Origin: Trichopria drosophilae
Taxonomy: Eukaryota > Arthropoda > Insecta > Hymenoptera > Diapriidae
Length of the DNA: 64,000 nucleotides
Direction of reading: 5' to 3'
Assembly: GCA_030407085.1 (NCBI GenBank)
Contig: CM059582.1
Coordinates: forward strand, 207,048,001 to 207,112,000
Of the stretch, positions 23,071-35,890 are shown in pieces. A program made the position numbers and the translations under genes. Positions within the stretch are counted from its first letter, which is position 1, and the number at the start of each line of letters is the position of its first letter. A model generated the notes under the pieces. The model was not told the DNA's origin. It worked only from the letters and a program-made list of their open reading frames with translations, and did not search any database.

Positions 23071-23339
23071 TCAAAACATCACCGTTTATCCGGATTACAT
23101 AGGGAATGTTTACAATCCGATGCTTAGCAGGGATGATCAGTTTCTCCAAAGTTGCATTCCTATCAATAACTGATGAGGGTAATTGAGAAAAGGGTAACTT
23201 AAAATCTGATGAACAGATCCAGGGATGATTAATTCCCTAGTCCATTAAGCATATATTTGTCATTGACGGAGGAAAATCCACAATAGGATTTAAATTCTCC
23301 ATCGATCGAACCAGTGATCTTTTAAGTTGGTCATCATGT

Positions 23340-24680
23340 GGCAACCTCAAGACGTCCCTATAGGAAAGGAACTAGAAAGGTTGCAGGATCGCGCACAACG
23401 CCCTCGGGCGAGTGGGAAATCCATCTCGCTTCAGAAGCTGCGGATAGATTTGATAATCTTGAGGGATGAATCGGTCGCGCGAGCTGCCGCGATCTGGTTT
23501 CTAGTTTAACCCCTCTGCGCCCCGTTCTCCGTCTACGTCGCCCCTTTTCGCTCGGTTCGTCGATTGGGATTCTGCTGAAACCGAATCCAGTACTCTACGG
23601 GAGGAGGCTGGTTACTGAAGAGCTAAAGGAGGACCGACCGAGAGAGACGAGGGAGATAGAACACGAGGGTTGCAGAGGGCGGAAGAGGGAGAACGGGCGC
23701 AAGCGCGGGATAAGGGTGGAAACGCGGGCGGGCAGCTCACTACGCCCGGGACGTTACGGGTCGTGGGACGCCCGGCGGAGCCTGGAGCAGAAAGTATCCG
23801 CGTTTATAACAGTTGGTGTTCCAGTACCGAATCGACTGGGCAGGAGTTGTCAACGGTCGTGCAGGAGCGGTGGACCAGTAGCTACCGGCAGCTGATCGGG
23901 TCGTCGGGTCCATCGGTGGTGTCGTTTTTTTCTGACAACCCAGCACTCGGGTAGTTCGGATACGTTCGGGCGGCGACGTCGCCATTGGGGGTTAAATTAA
24001 GTTCGTGGTGGTTCGTGGGGGCGGAAAGAGGAAATACGCGGAGAGAGACCAGGGGGAGTCGACGTCAGCGATCGGAAGTGTCACCTGCGGTCCACGGATT
24101 CACCCAGATTCCCCGGCGAGTGTTTCCACGTCGTAGGGACACTCTGGTGGAAAAAAACGTCGCGCAGTTGTGAATCTCATGCCGGTAACTTCTTAATCTC
24201 CGGCGCGCAGCTACACCCACTTCCGACGTTTTCAAATTCGGTCAATGTTCACGCTCCATCGGACAATAGGATTCCAGCAGTTGTAAAAAAAGGGATCTTG
24301 CAGCAGGGGATGAAGGGACGGGAGAGTCGTCGGAACGAGAGTGTGGCAAAGATATGCGTAAGATGAAGTGTTGATCCAGGAAGGTGGGGTCGAACGATAC
24401 CCCCCAGGTTTCCTGGTACCCACGCGGCGTGCGACTCCGTACTACGGTGATTCCATGAGTTAGCGACCTACGAGCCCAAACCGTCACTCAATCAAAACAC
24501 AACACGAGGCCAAGGTGATCAACGTGGATTTCTCGTTTCCGGTTCAGCGCAAACAGTCGGTGCAATGAGCGAGGAAACTCCCAAGTCGGAAAACAAGAGC
24601 ACCGATGCCCAGTCACGACTAGAATCCGGTACGATTCATTCAACAATGTGCAACTGTCATGACACATCAACATAGCGATG
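23340..24680 (+). promoter_or_regulatory. CpG-rich island, probable promoter and 5' exon
   Basis: About 1.3 kb of GC-rich, CpG-dense DNA in an otherwise roughly 70 percent AT window. It holds GAGA-type purine runs (GACCGAGAGAGACGAGGGAG near 23635), an inverted CCAAT at about 23563, a 12-bp palindrome GGCGACGTCGCC at 23972-23983 and a second GACGTC near 24060. Several frames of 60-94 codons on both strands (23670-23954 +, 23740-23985 -) are expected by chance at this GC. Its 3' end contains the candidate first coding exon. Confidence 0.5.
24565..24628 (+). CDS. Candidate first coding exon (partial)
   Basis: An ATG with a purine at -3 opens a hydrophilic frame, MSEETPKSENKSTDAQSRLE, followed by S and G. 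A possible donor (TCCG|GTACGA) follows at 24629 in phase 1. Unspliced, the frame would end at TAG 24673-24675 after 36 codons. Position at the 3' edge of the CpG island and a low-complexity charged N-terminus are typical of a start exon before a long intron. I do not recognise the protein, and the donor is weaker than consensus. Confidence 0.35.
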
Positions 24681-24699
24681 GTTCCGACTGAAAAGCTCA

Positions 24700-25600
24700 T
24701 CCCCGGCCTCGTCTTTTTCTGCCGAGGAGGATTATGCTTTCGCAGGAACCATAGTTGTGGTTCTCTTCATTTCTCATCCGTAGTTTCATATTTATTCCAG
24801 ATCATCATTTATCATTTATGTCAATACTCTGACAATTGCGTCACTTCTGATGTAATAAAATCTTCACTTGCTTGTTTGTTCATTCATTCATTATCACGCC
24901 TCATACCTCTCATTCTTTTAGGATAAGTAGCAATCATCTGTTTTGTAGTATAGTCTGGTTTGGTTCAACTGCTAAATTTCGTGAATTAGTTGTTCTTGGA
25001 CATTATTTCTAGAGCTTAGTTCTAAAGTTAAGTGAAGTCATTGTGGACGTATTGTTTGGATAACTCTTCATCAAAATGTAAACAAATCATATTGCCAGCG
25101 AATTTTACAGTAGAGTAGAGTGATTTTTACGCCATAAACTGGCCTTGAAAGGTTCCCAAGCAACAAAAACTCCGTGGAACATTGTTCAGGTAGCACTGAG
25201 TCATAGATTTTTCTACAAAAGCTCTCGAAGTAACTTTTACGTGGCGAGGTAAAAAAGTCACTTTTGAAATTGAGGAATTTGAAGTTAGCACTTTTCATTT
25301 TTTTACGTTTTTCTTTATTAATATAACAATAACATTATAGATCAATTTTTTTAGTAAATTTTAACAATTAAAAGCCTTTTGTAAGGTTTACCAAATTTTA
25401 CGTTCTTCGTGTTTAATTAAAACCTTGGAAGATGTATATTATCATAAGTTATCAATAAAAAAGGCTAAGTTTTTGCTGAAAATGACATACAAATGAATGG
25501 TTCTTTTCAATTTGGCGTGTGCTTTTCACTCGCTTTTGATCACTTTTTAAAAGACTATTAATTATACGGAAATTAGGACAAATTTAAAAAATAAGCAACA
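24700..25600. other. Intron-like spacer
   Basis: GC falls back to the AT-rich background. No gene or repeat end recognised. Frames at 24678-24926 (+) and 25071-25298 (-) have no recognisable features. Confidence 0.45.
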
Positions 25601-25612
25601 TGTAGGAGTTAA

Positions 25613-27095
25613 CCAATTAAACGTAAAAAGCATTGAAATTATACGTCTACTTTAAAGTTTATTTTCCGAATGCAACAAATAAGAAAAAACCATGAAAATA
25701 TAAATTTTATTGTCTGAAGGTCACTCTTTCGAATGGCGAAGATGGTATTCAAAAAGTTTCAGTATTTCTTGCATAAATAAGTACAACAACTTTTTTGTTG
25801 TATCTCATAACATTTGTTGTTAAAACGCATTTCTACTCACTTAAAATGCATCATAAGGGGGCATTGAATGTTTCTGCTAAAGGAATCGATTATACTGTAA
25901 TTTTTATTTGATTATCTTATTAACAAAATGGCGGCCCATGCGACAAAATATTTTTTCGTTTTTCAATTTCCACTAAAAAGGACACGAAAGTCGTTTTGCT
26001 AAATAAAAAATCATTACCGGGGACACCGATTACCAATTTGATGTTAGTTTTCTAGAATTTAAGATGGTGGATCCAATATGGCGAGAGTAAAATATTAAAT
26101 GTTTTAAGATTTTTAATATTTTTTATAGTTTTTGAGTTGCTGCTTTTGAATTTATGATCAGATTTTCGGAATTCAGGATGAATTTTTTTTTATCCCTTGG
26201 TTTTTTTGGGTTTCTGACAACGAATTTGAGATAAAATAATGGATACCTTCTCTAAATTTCAATTACGCAAATAAAAAACATGTCGAAATATCAACAAAAT
26301 TTGCAAAAAGAAAATGTCTCTTGTGATTTTTGTCTAATTCTACAATGCAATAATAGGACTGAAATCATTTAGTCATTTGTTCGGATTTTTTTTCTCGGCA
26401 ATAGTGTGATTTAGATGAAAATTAAAAGCGACACTTTTTCTTAACAATTTTGCATACAAATCGACAATTTTTTTTAACGTAATTTAAAATTTGAGAACTG
26501 GTATCCATCATTTTCAAACCACCATTTCGGACTTCGCAAATCTGAATATAAATTCCTTATTAGCAAGCCAAAGAACACATGGAAATTTAAAAAATCAGAG
26601 AAATCTATGAATATTTTACATTTTGCATCCGCCATTTTCGGACCACCATTTTGAATTTCACAAATCTGATCAGAAATTCGAGATTAGCGATACAAAAAAA
26701 CTGCAGGTAATGAGTTCTGTTTCGGTAGAATTACTTTCTAGTCCGATTTAGTGGAATTTTAAAAAATGCACAACATACGACGTATCAACAGACATTTTGT
26801 TGATAAGACAGTACAATTAAAAATCAGTTATGACAGATTCCTTTAGAAGGCATGTCGGGTGTATAATTATGATTCATTTTAAGTCAAAATAATTACGTTT
26901 TGATAAAAAATATTATGAGAAACGGAAAAAAATGGGTCTGAAATCTTTTCTGAAATATTTTTGCAACAAATGGTTAAAACTTCAAGTTTTTAAAATTTTC
27001 TCATCTCCATTCGAAATTTTTGTTCTTGTTTGTTTCGTATAAAAAAAAAACTCTAAATTTGATATAAAACTCCAATGAGTTTGGCCGTTAATGGG
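25613..27095. mobile_element. Possible TTAA-flanked element, 1.48 kb
   Basis: TTAA at 25609-25612 followed by CCAATTAAACG, and TTAA at 27096-27099 preceded (reverse complement) by CCCATTAACGG, give approximate inverted ends. The interior has repeated versions of the dispersed signature seen in the TTAA elements at 17.0 and 57.5 kb: ATGGTGGATCCAATATGGCG near 26065, TTTTTTTGGGTTTCTGACAA near 26203, and inverted ATTTCGGACTTCGCAAATCTG near 26525. Similar motifs continue past the right end (27170-27310), so the boundary is uncertain. Confidence 0.4.
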
Positions 27096-27887
27096 TTAAG
27101 TTCGACAGTATTTTCTATTATATTTGAGATATTGAGATTTTTTTGTCAATATGATGACAGGTTTTCAAAATTACAAATGACGAATCCAATACGTCCGTAA
27201 AAAATGTTGAAATATTCTAATTTTGTCTAGTATTTGGTAGGTAGCTTTGGGTATGAGTTTTTGAGGTCGTTGACGAAGCGTCATTTGTCAAATTTTGAAA
27301 TTCATAAGGGCACTGCTAATATTAAAAAAAAATGTTTCTTTACAATTCTAACTGAAAAAATGGAATTTTTGTTTATTTCTGTTCCGATGTTAAAATGAAA
27401 AATTTTTAATTTTAAGGGAACATTTTTCTAAAAAGTAAACGATAAAATTACTGAAATACGTGATACCAAAAAATGTATTAAACAGTAGAAATAAATTGTT
27501 TTGCATAAAATTTAAAACAATTTTCTGATAATTAGGTATAAATTGAAAAATTAAATTTTATTTATTTTTCAATGATACATTATTGTATTATATCACTTTT
27601 TTACGACTGTACCTTTAAAAAAGTGAAGGGCACAGCCATTTTTCTACTTTTTATAAGAATGCAAATAGAGATAAACAAAAGTAATAGCCGAGCCTTTAAT
27701 TTTTAGTTTTAGTTTTTTCATTAGTGCAATATTAAAGGTTCCACAGATTTTCCCGCGCATGTAAAAAAAATTGTAGGAATTACGAACTAGGTAGTAGGAC
27801 AATACACAGGCATCGTTTTAAGTTAATTTCACTATCAATCAGTGACCTCTATAAAATATCCAAGTTTAGTATTTAAACAGTAAAACC

Positions 27888-28187
27888 AACTAAAAAACGT
27901 ACACTGTTAAAAATTTCCGTAGCAATTTCCTGAAAGAAAACCCAAAGTTTTTTATCGTTACGGTTTCACAATTTTACAAAACCCAGTAATTTTTAGTAAT
28001 TTTCTGACATATTTTGGTAATTTTCTGAAATTTTTTGGAAATTTTTTGGAAATTTTCTGAAATTCTTTCGTAATTTTTTCTTAACTTTGTTTCGTAAAAT
28101 TTTGAAACGGTAACAGTAAAAAAAACTTCAGTTACTATTTCAGATAATTCGTAAAGAAATTGCTACCAATATAATTGTGTCAGATTC
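27888..28187. mobile_element. 300-bp foldback flanked by 18-bp direct repeats
   Basis: The arms pair between about 27919 and 28166: GTAGCAATTTC, GTTACGGTTTCA and AATTTTACAAAAC on the left, with inverted partners GAAATTGCTAC, GAAACGGTAAC and GTTTCGTAAAATTTTG on the right. The centre is a short tandem run of GGAAATTTTCTGAAATTTTT. Outside lie direct repeats TATTTAAACAGTAAAACC (27870-27887) and TATTTAGACAGTAAAACC (28188-28205), one mismatch in 18, longer than usual target duplications. Confidence 0.55.
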
Positions 28188-28209
28188 TATTTAGACAGTA
28201 AAACCTATT

Positions 28210-30290
28210 TCTTTTTTCCGTGTATGAAATGCCAAATAATAATAGTTATTAGATAGTCTTTGTATGAATGTCTACTGAAAAATAAGCTTTTTCTAGTACT
28301 GTAGTTCACATTCATACAATATTATATTTTTTAACTTGGCAAAACCAAAAATCCCAATAAAATCGACTAATAACTACTCATAAATTTTAAAGCATCTTGG
28401 TTGCACAATTGTTTCCGATTATGATGAAAGGGTTAATAAACAATGACTTCTGATTAGTAAAAAGACTTAATACGTTTTAAAACTTAAGGACTTGGCACAA
28501 AATAATTAAAAATAAATAAAAAAACATCGCAAATACAGGTACGAGAGCCAAATTCGGATAGAAAGTTGTGTACTACCGAATGAATTTTATATTTTAAATG
28601 AGTCAGAAGATAATTGAATAAATTTAATATAAAATTCTAATGACACATTTACACTATTCTGCTTTATTGTCTAAAGTTACTCAATATGAGCTTAAATAAT
28701 TCATTATCCAAATTCGAAACATGATTTCCTTTCTGGAATGTTTTGTAGGATAAAAAAAGACATTCTATGTCAGAATCAAAATTTATTAAATATATTCTAC
28801 AAAAAAGTTACATAAAATTGAAAATATTGACTTTTAAAATACTAAAATTTGTCATTTAATAGAAAATTTTAACAGCCAAGTAATCAAGTTTTATTTTCAA
28901 ATTATAAATTTTATCTTTTGAATTGCAACATTTGATATTTCATGAAACAAGTTTCCGTTGTCTAGGAAGAATATAGGTTGAAATATCTCCATAACTTCTG
29001 TGTTTACAGTCACTTTTTGCATTAGTATCAACAAATTATTGAAAAAATGCAAAAATCTAAATACAAAAAACTCGATTTTCGTTTGAAAATAGAACTTTTT
29101 ATATGAAGTACTTAGAAATATCTGGAGCATTGTTATCATCAAACTTGTACCTAAATATTAACATCTAAAAAATTCATTTCTAACAGGTTTTTATTGTTAT
29201 AAGGTTTATATGAATAACATACTAAAAACCCCTGAATTCCTATTTCGTGTTGCTCCTTTCGTATACAAAGTTTTTCTGTGTAGAATTCCGTAAAAAGTAA
29301 TTGAAATATTTTTTTTTTAATAATAGAACGCAAGAATGTTTTTTTTCTGGTTAATACGTGAATATTTCAAGAAAAATTGAACACAAAATAATTGAAATTA
29401 TATGCACTATCAAAAACGCGGATAAAAATTAATAAAGTATGAAAGTAAATTTTCTAATCCATTGGAATTGGAAAATAAAAAAATGGAAAATAGAAAACTG
29501 CAATTGTAAAGTTAATAATAAACTCTAAAATTATAATAAATAAAATAAGTTTTGTAATGCAGCTTAGAATGCAATGGATATTCATTTATTTTCGGGTTTC
29601 GTATAAAATGAGCCAATCAAATGTTGTAGTTTGCATAAAAAAAGACTTTAGAAAATGTCCGTGTATACAACTGATTTAAAATTAATTTTTAGTAAAATGC
29701 AACCGTAAAAAACGGCAATTATTACTTCGAAAACCAAAATTTTTGTTCTCTATCCCGTCTTTTCATATTGATATCATTTCAAAATTCTTCTTTAAAGTGA
29801 AGAAATTGTGTTTTAGACGTAGAGATCACGAATTTGTTTGCATACGAAACTTGTTTGTATACGTCTTTTTTTGTAATATAGATTCAATCATTATGTCAAC
29901 TGAATTTCTGATCATCTGTCATTACTTTACCAAAAAAAATATATTACACAAAAATAAGATAATTCTGGCATCTTTGGTATCTTCTTTCGTATAGTTGTAT
30001 CATAATCAAAGATAAACATTCAGGAAATGGGTAAGAATTTGTGAAACAGATCATCAAGAATGTATCATTTTTTTTAAACGAGTTATTTTTCAGAAATGTT
30101 CTAAGAATAAGTCGATTTTTTCAAATTTTTATTAAAAAAAATGACATTACCAGCATATTATAAGGGAAAATTTGAATCAGAAACTGTATTTTATAACAAA
30201 GAAAATTTCGTTTATTAGGATTGATCAAACAGTTTTCGACATATTAATTATTAAAAAAAAATTATTGTTAACACCAACAATATAAAAGTT
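28210..30290. other. AT-rich spacer, no gene seen
   Basis: Low-complexity AT-rich DNA. AAAGGGTTAA at about 28427-28436 resembles an isolated TTAA-element end. Frames at 28897-29333 (-) and 29743-29994 (+) are AT-driven and unrecognised. Confidence 0.5.
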
Positions 30291-30294
30291 TGGT

Positions 30295-30977
30295 AGACCT
30301 TCGGAAAACTGCGTCACCCGGACAAAGTTTTCCGACGTATTTTGGGTAGCTGAACAAGAATTTATTTAGGGTGTTACTTTTGATTTTAAGAAGAAATTGT
30401 ATATAACCGTTTTTGTAGAGAATTTCGAACTCTATATTTTTTGTTTAAAACATTTTTTCATGCGATTTCGAGTTTGCAAGATAAATGCTAAAAACTGGGG
30501 GAAAAATGACATTTTTTCGATGTTTTTTCAATGTAGCGGCCAAAATACGACAAATTTTGACTTTTCAACAAACGTATTTTGTAAAGAATTTCAAACTCCG
30601 CATTTTTTGTTCAGAACATTTTTCCGTGCGATTTCAAGTTTTCAAGTTAAATGCTAAAAACTGAAAAAAAAAATACATTTTCTCGATGTTTTTTTAATAT
30701 AGCGACAAATTTTGACTCTTCAAACGAATTTTGATAGATTCGTATTCAGCTGAATTCAAAATACCGTTGAAAAATCAAAATTTGTCGCATTTTGGCTATA
30801 TTGAAAAAAAATCGCAAAAACGTCATTTTTTTCATTTTTTATTATTTATCTTGAAAACTTGAAATCGCACGAAAAAATTTTAAACGAAAAATGTTGAGCT
30901 CGAAATTCTCTACAAAATACGTCGGAAAATATATTAATAAAATGTTTTCAGGGTGACATAGTCTTTCCTAAGGTTTA
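30295..30977. mobile_element. Foldback element with an internally duplicated arm, 683 bp
   Basis: The left end (AGACCTTCGGAAAAC...GTCACCC) pairs with the right end (GGGTGAC...CTTTCCTAAGGTTT). A block of about 150 bp (GTAGAGAATTTCGAACTC... to ...ACAAATTTTGACTTTTCAA) occurs at 30410-30570, again as a direct copy at 30580-30725, and inverted at 30765-30930 (AAATCAAAATTTGTCGCATT ... GAGCTCGAAATTCTCTAC). The central TTCAGCTGAA palindrome marks the fold. The 86-codon frame at 30397 is not protein-like. Confidence 0.6.
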
Positions 30978-30989
30978 CAAAAAATTTGT

Positions 30990-33900
30990 TTGCAAAATCC
31001 TTCGTTGCATTGTTGTTTTAGGCCAAACCCTATAATAAAAAATGATTTGTAAGAAAAAAGGAGATTTTTGGTAGTCCGTTTCACAAATTCTTACTAGAAA
31101 CGAACTCTGTTACCACAGTCGAGGCTTAATATCATTTTTTAATGACGATTTATGAAAATATTAGTTAGTCATCGAAATTGTTGTGTAGTCAGTTTTAAAG
31201 TTTTCTTTTTTTTTCATATTAATCATTAGGAATTTTTGAATAGATTGCGTACAACACTACAAGAAATACAAAAAATGTACGATTTCACGTGAAATTTGTA
31301 GTAGAGTTTTTCATAGTTTTTATATTAAAAATCTCCACAATTCATGTAAAAGTAACCTATCGCATTATTATGATTTATTTTAATAGTTGCCCGATCGTAA
31401 TCAACGTCTAATTATCGTTTTAAACTATTTTCTAATAGTAGACATTAAGACCATTTTCCATCACTGAACATAGTTCCTGTCGAAGTGAAAAATAGTAAAT
31501 ATATACCTGAATAGTCCTAAGTAAATATCCATTTGAAATAAGGAAACATTTTCTTAAATAAAAAAAAATTAATTGAAACAAAGAACCGTTTGTTTACATT
31601 AATTCTTTTTTGTGTGACAGTTTAAAAATATTCTGTATTAAAATACTTTCTTTAAACGCAGAATGGTTGATTATTATTGGCAGGACTAGTATTTGAAACT
31701 TATCATAGGTAATATCTGATACTATTTTATTAAAAAAAAAATTAAAATTAATATTGAAAAAATCTCCACACTGAAATTAAATGGAAATAAATAATAAATA
31801 TTAAATTCATACGAACGGCTGGTAATTCAATAACTAACGATAAATACTTTATTTTCATGAGTTGGACTAAATAATTTAGTCTGCTTGACAATGTCATAAC
31901 TAACTTAAAATATGCAAATTCAACAGAAACTAAATGTTGTGTTAAGTCCAGATCTACTTTAAAGTTATTTTACTCATTTTTTATGAATGTATGACATATT
32001 TCTGAAAACTCGATTCAGAAACAAGCGACAATTCGCAAAAATAGTAGCAGTCATACAATTATTACCTAATTGATAGATTCTCGCTCGTTTCTATACCAAT
32101 TTCGCTGACATTTATCGCCCATTTCTAAATAAATTTGTATAATAGCTTTCAAATAGTAATTAATTGTAAATTCTCTTGAAAACATATACTTTTTAATGAA
32201 AATGCAGCACCTGTAAGAACGTATTAGATTAAAATAGCAAGTCGGCATTTATTCGGCCTTAAGATGATGTTTATCGTACAGAACATTATGAGGACGCCCT
32301 TAGACGGTCCAAATTTCTACTTTTGCCTTCCCGTCAAATTCCTCAACGCGCCTGAATATAATGTTTAGACGTATTGAGGATATTCTGAAGACATCCTCAG
32401 GAGGATACGATAAAATGGAATATTACTGATACTCAATAATTAGCGATTAAAAGTATACAAACAAGTTTCTCGTTAAAATCAAAACTTTTTATTTCAATCA
32501 TCTTTGATTATTCTGAAATCTTTTTTTTATATATTCCGTCCCTTTCTGCGCCCTGAAGCTAATTTGTTTATAATAATTTTATTTTTTTTTTCAATAATTC
32601 TGAAATCTGCACAACTATTTTCACTCCTATTAGCATGTTTATTTGTATAATTAGAAACTGTCTGAAGTACTAGTCCCATTTACAAATAAAAATTTATGTA
32701 ATGTGGGAGATCATAATAGAAATCAAACAAATGCAATAGCCACTAAAAAAGGACCTAAAAAAACGTTAAATTTTGAAAAACAAATACAAATTCTGACACA
32801 AAAAAACAGACAAAAACAGAATGGTTGTACGAATCCTAAAAAGACTTTCGAGCACATAATTCATTTGACAAAATTAAAACTTTACCATTGCGAAAAAGTA
32901 CAAATAAGTCGCTACTAAAACTTCTACGCTATTATTTAAGAAAGTACTTCCTTATTATGTTGAGAATTAAAAAAAATTTTCTTTAGCAATGATAAAATTT
33001 TCTCTAAACATAATTTTTGATCATTTTTATTTTCGAATTTCAATACAAATCAGATATTTTGTGAAAAAATAGCATTGGAAACATTTTTAACGTTATTAAT
33101 AAAGAAAAGTTCTCTCGGACGAAAATGTAGGTATTTAAAAATAGCAAAGTATACGCAGCAAGGGGGTAAAAGAATGGAACCGTTCCTCCGTGGTCATTTT
33201 CAAGGATGCTTGTTACACATTCAGCACACGTATAATTACTTGCAATGAACTTTTTTCTGACAACTGCATTTGCTCTAATTATTTTCATTTACTTCTAAAC
33301 TCAGATAAATAAAGCAAAAATGAGTAAATCGTGGTTCGTAAAGAAAATTCGTCGCTTCTAAATGTTTCCGATAATCAATATTTGTTATCCGTGATTGTGA
33401 AACAATGTCAAAAACCAAAATTTAGGTTTTAGTCGAATTATCACGTCAGTGAAATACAGTGAAAAATCGTTCTCCCAAATTAGAAAAATTAGATTTCAGT
33501 AAACAGTCAACGATTTGCAAAAAATTAAAAATGATTTGCAAAAAAAAAACATAGAAACCCATTGAAACTGTTTTGTTTTTATCCTTAAATGAGTATTTTA
33601 TTGAACGAGTATTTTCCAATCGATTATTATTTGTTAAAACGTACAGATTCGGAGGTATAGAGAATTATTGATAATTATTTATAATTAATAGGATATCTTT
33701 TAAATTACTTGTAATATTAGTAGGTATGAGTCAAGAACTTTTCTATACCTATAATTGTGTATCCACATGAATCCGTTCCTATTATTCGTTATTATTATAA
33801 TTAATTATTATTGAAAATGATTCAAATACATTCTTAATTCGTTGAAATCGAAGGAATAAAGTTAAAGTTGCTCGTGAATAGACACGGACTGAATTTCGGA

Positions 33901-35850
33901 TACAAACAAATAAAAAAGTATTGAAAATTATTGAAACGTAGCAAAATCACGTTTTTTTCGACTCACACCTACAATCAATTCTAAAGTACAGCCGCACTAT
34001 TGATTTCTGTTACATATAATCCTATTTCTCGGTTTATTTCCTCTTAAAAAATCCATATTTACAGATTCCTTAGAACACGATTCAAAAGGACAAAAATCGG
34101 AAAATGAAGTAACAAAAAATTTTTTTCATTCGCGAACACACCACTCCGAATTTAAAGTTGCAATAAAATGAAACGGGCTAGTTTACATGCGCTACAACGA
34201 TCGGTTGACGCCAATACCTTATATTGACTTTTTGATTGTGGGAACACCCATGTTTGTCGAATCCTATAGAAGTTGCAGTGTAACCTTCGTCAAAGTTTAG
34301 TTGCAAAAATATCTTTCCAATCGAAAACGAATGAACCGTATGGAAATTCTGTCCTTTTCGAGCCGTAGTAAAAAAGCTCGTAATTTAACGTAGAATAGCT
34401 AACCTTGTTGGTTAAACGATTACCCCTTTAGAGCATGGGCATTAATGGCCACCTTGCAAGAGTCTCCTGCAAAAAGCTGCATAAAATGAGAAAAATAATA
34501 GTCCACTTTACAAAATGTTCTTGGAAAACATTAAAAATGAATTTATCTTGAGGGTATCCAGTAGCCCAATTTATGGCCTGAACTGCTTTCATATAAAAAA
34601 TGTGTAACACTTATTTTTTAGAAAGTAAACAATTCTGACATGAAAAATTATTCTAAAAAATAACTGCATTTATTTTTAGGGTAGATTTTTTAGGCTGGAA
34701 CAGGATTTAGTATTATTTTAAGACTAATTAAAAAATATTGTAAAAAAGGTCTCAAATTGTCAAACTCGAAATTCATAAAATTTTTTATTTGCAGTTAACC
34801 TGTTATATAAAATATTCATCAAAAATATTTTATTAAATTATAAAAAAGAATTTTCTTATTAAATTACATCAAACCTACTTGAAATACAAATTGTGAATGG
34901 TAAGTGGCTCAAAGAAAGTTCTACAAGGGAAAAAGAAGTTCAAAGCAAATGAGATTTCATTATATACATGACATCGCATACGAGAGCATAGATATGTCAG
35001 GTACCTAACAATACCGTAGCAATAAATGCAATAAGTTTATATAGGGCAGGGAATCTTACTTTAAATTATGTGTAATTAAACTAAAAATCGAATTTTCTTT
35101 ATTTACTCTTTCACTAAAAATTTACAGAGCAAAAAAAATGTATTTTAAAAAAACTACTGTACCAAATGGTTTTATTTTTACTAAAATATTGTAGGACATC
35201 ACTTGGAAATATCAATCGAAAATTGGCCAGATCATTACCACTGTCATGTGAAAATAAAATTAGTCTATCGAGAAACCTGGAAATAATACATCAACTTGTA
35301 TCGACGAAGATTCCATTAGGGGAATTCCCCCAAAACAGGTCGTTGTCTGTCACATACAAACGTTAGAGAAAATCATTAGATTACCTCGACGATTTTTTAT
35401 TTTCGGAGTTTTTGCCGTCTGTTTTTAGATATATTTTCATATATTGCAAATAAATTAACTCATTTTGGTACAATAAATTACGTATAAAAAAGACTTCTTT
35501 GAAGAATAGTTCTTGGGATTTATAGTAGATCAAAATTAATTATTTTAGTAGCGATTTTAACAAAATATTTCGGTACTAGTTAGAATACAATAAAAGAATG
35601 TTTATTAAAAAAATACCATACTGTCTGCATATGCTTTTAAAATGTAGACATCCCAACGTTTTTTTTCTGAAACTCAACATAATTATACAGGAAAATGCTC
35701 ATACTGCCAAGTAATATTTCATCCAAATATTCATTCATCAAATGTAGAAGATGGTCGACTCGGTATAATCATATTCATGTTATTGTCTACTAATCATGTG
35801 TTATACATATTTAAAGCATATATATTTTACTATATGTTCTTTGTCAAATT
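30990..35850. other. Intron-like or intergenic AT-rich spacer
   Basis: No gene supported. Several frames of 60-82 codons (32066, 32703, 33040, 34428, 35166) have no family features. The 33.9-34.4 kb stretch is less AT-rich and looks single-copy, but no exon or RNA gene is recognised in it. Confidence 0.45.
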
Positions 35851-35852
35851 TT

Positions 35853-35890
35853 AAGCGAGAGGTCCGGGTTCGATTCCCGCGCGAGGCGAG
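35853..35890 (+). pseudogene. 3' tRNA-like fragment (T-arm, B box) with T6 terminator
   Basis: GGTCCGGGTTCGATTCCCGC contains the invariant TTCGATT T-loop (35869-35875) closed by a CGGG/CCCG stem, followed by an acceptor-like GCGAGGC and, at 35892-35897, a run of six T, a Pol III terminator. The upstream D-arm, anticodon arm and 5' acceptor strand are absent, so this is not a functional tRNA. The GCGAGAGGTC variable region resembles tRNA-Pro; it could equally be the tail of a tRNA-derived SINE head. Confidence 0.6.

Larger units (their letters stand above)
18890..23300. repeat. Cluster of a 200-400-bp dispersed repeat family
   Basis: Recurring ordered motifs mark diverged copies at about 18890-19200, 19480-19740, 19790-19930, 21500-21700, 21790-21960, 22570-22800 and 22855-23300: CAGATTC(T/C)AACCATTGT, AAAAAATCACCTTT, GAT(G)ATCAGTTTCT, CAATA.(C/G)TGATGAGAATT, then AAGGAGGATA and ACAATTAATTTCAAT. 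The copies are non-coding. The copy at 22855 is split by a foldback insertion, and the intact copy at 21796 serves as the empty-site reference. Confidence 0.6.

Noticed and set aside
23670..23985. 94- and 81-codon frames on opposite strands of the CpG island
   Set aside because: Mutually overlapping, Arg/Gly/Pro/Ser-rich, expected by chance in GC-rich DNA; more likely 5' UTR or promoter.
35853..35890. Functional tRNA gene
   Set aside because: Only the T-arm and 3' acceptor side are present; no D-arm or anticodon arm can be folded upstream.
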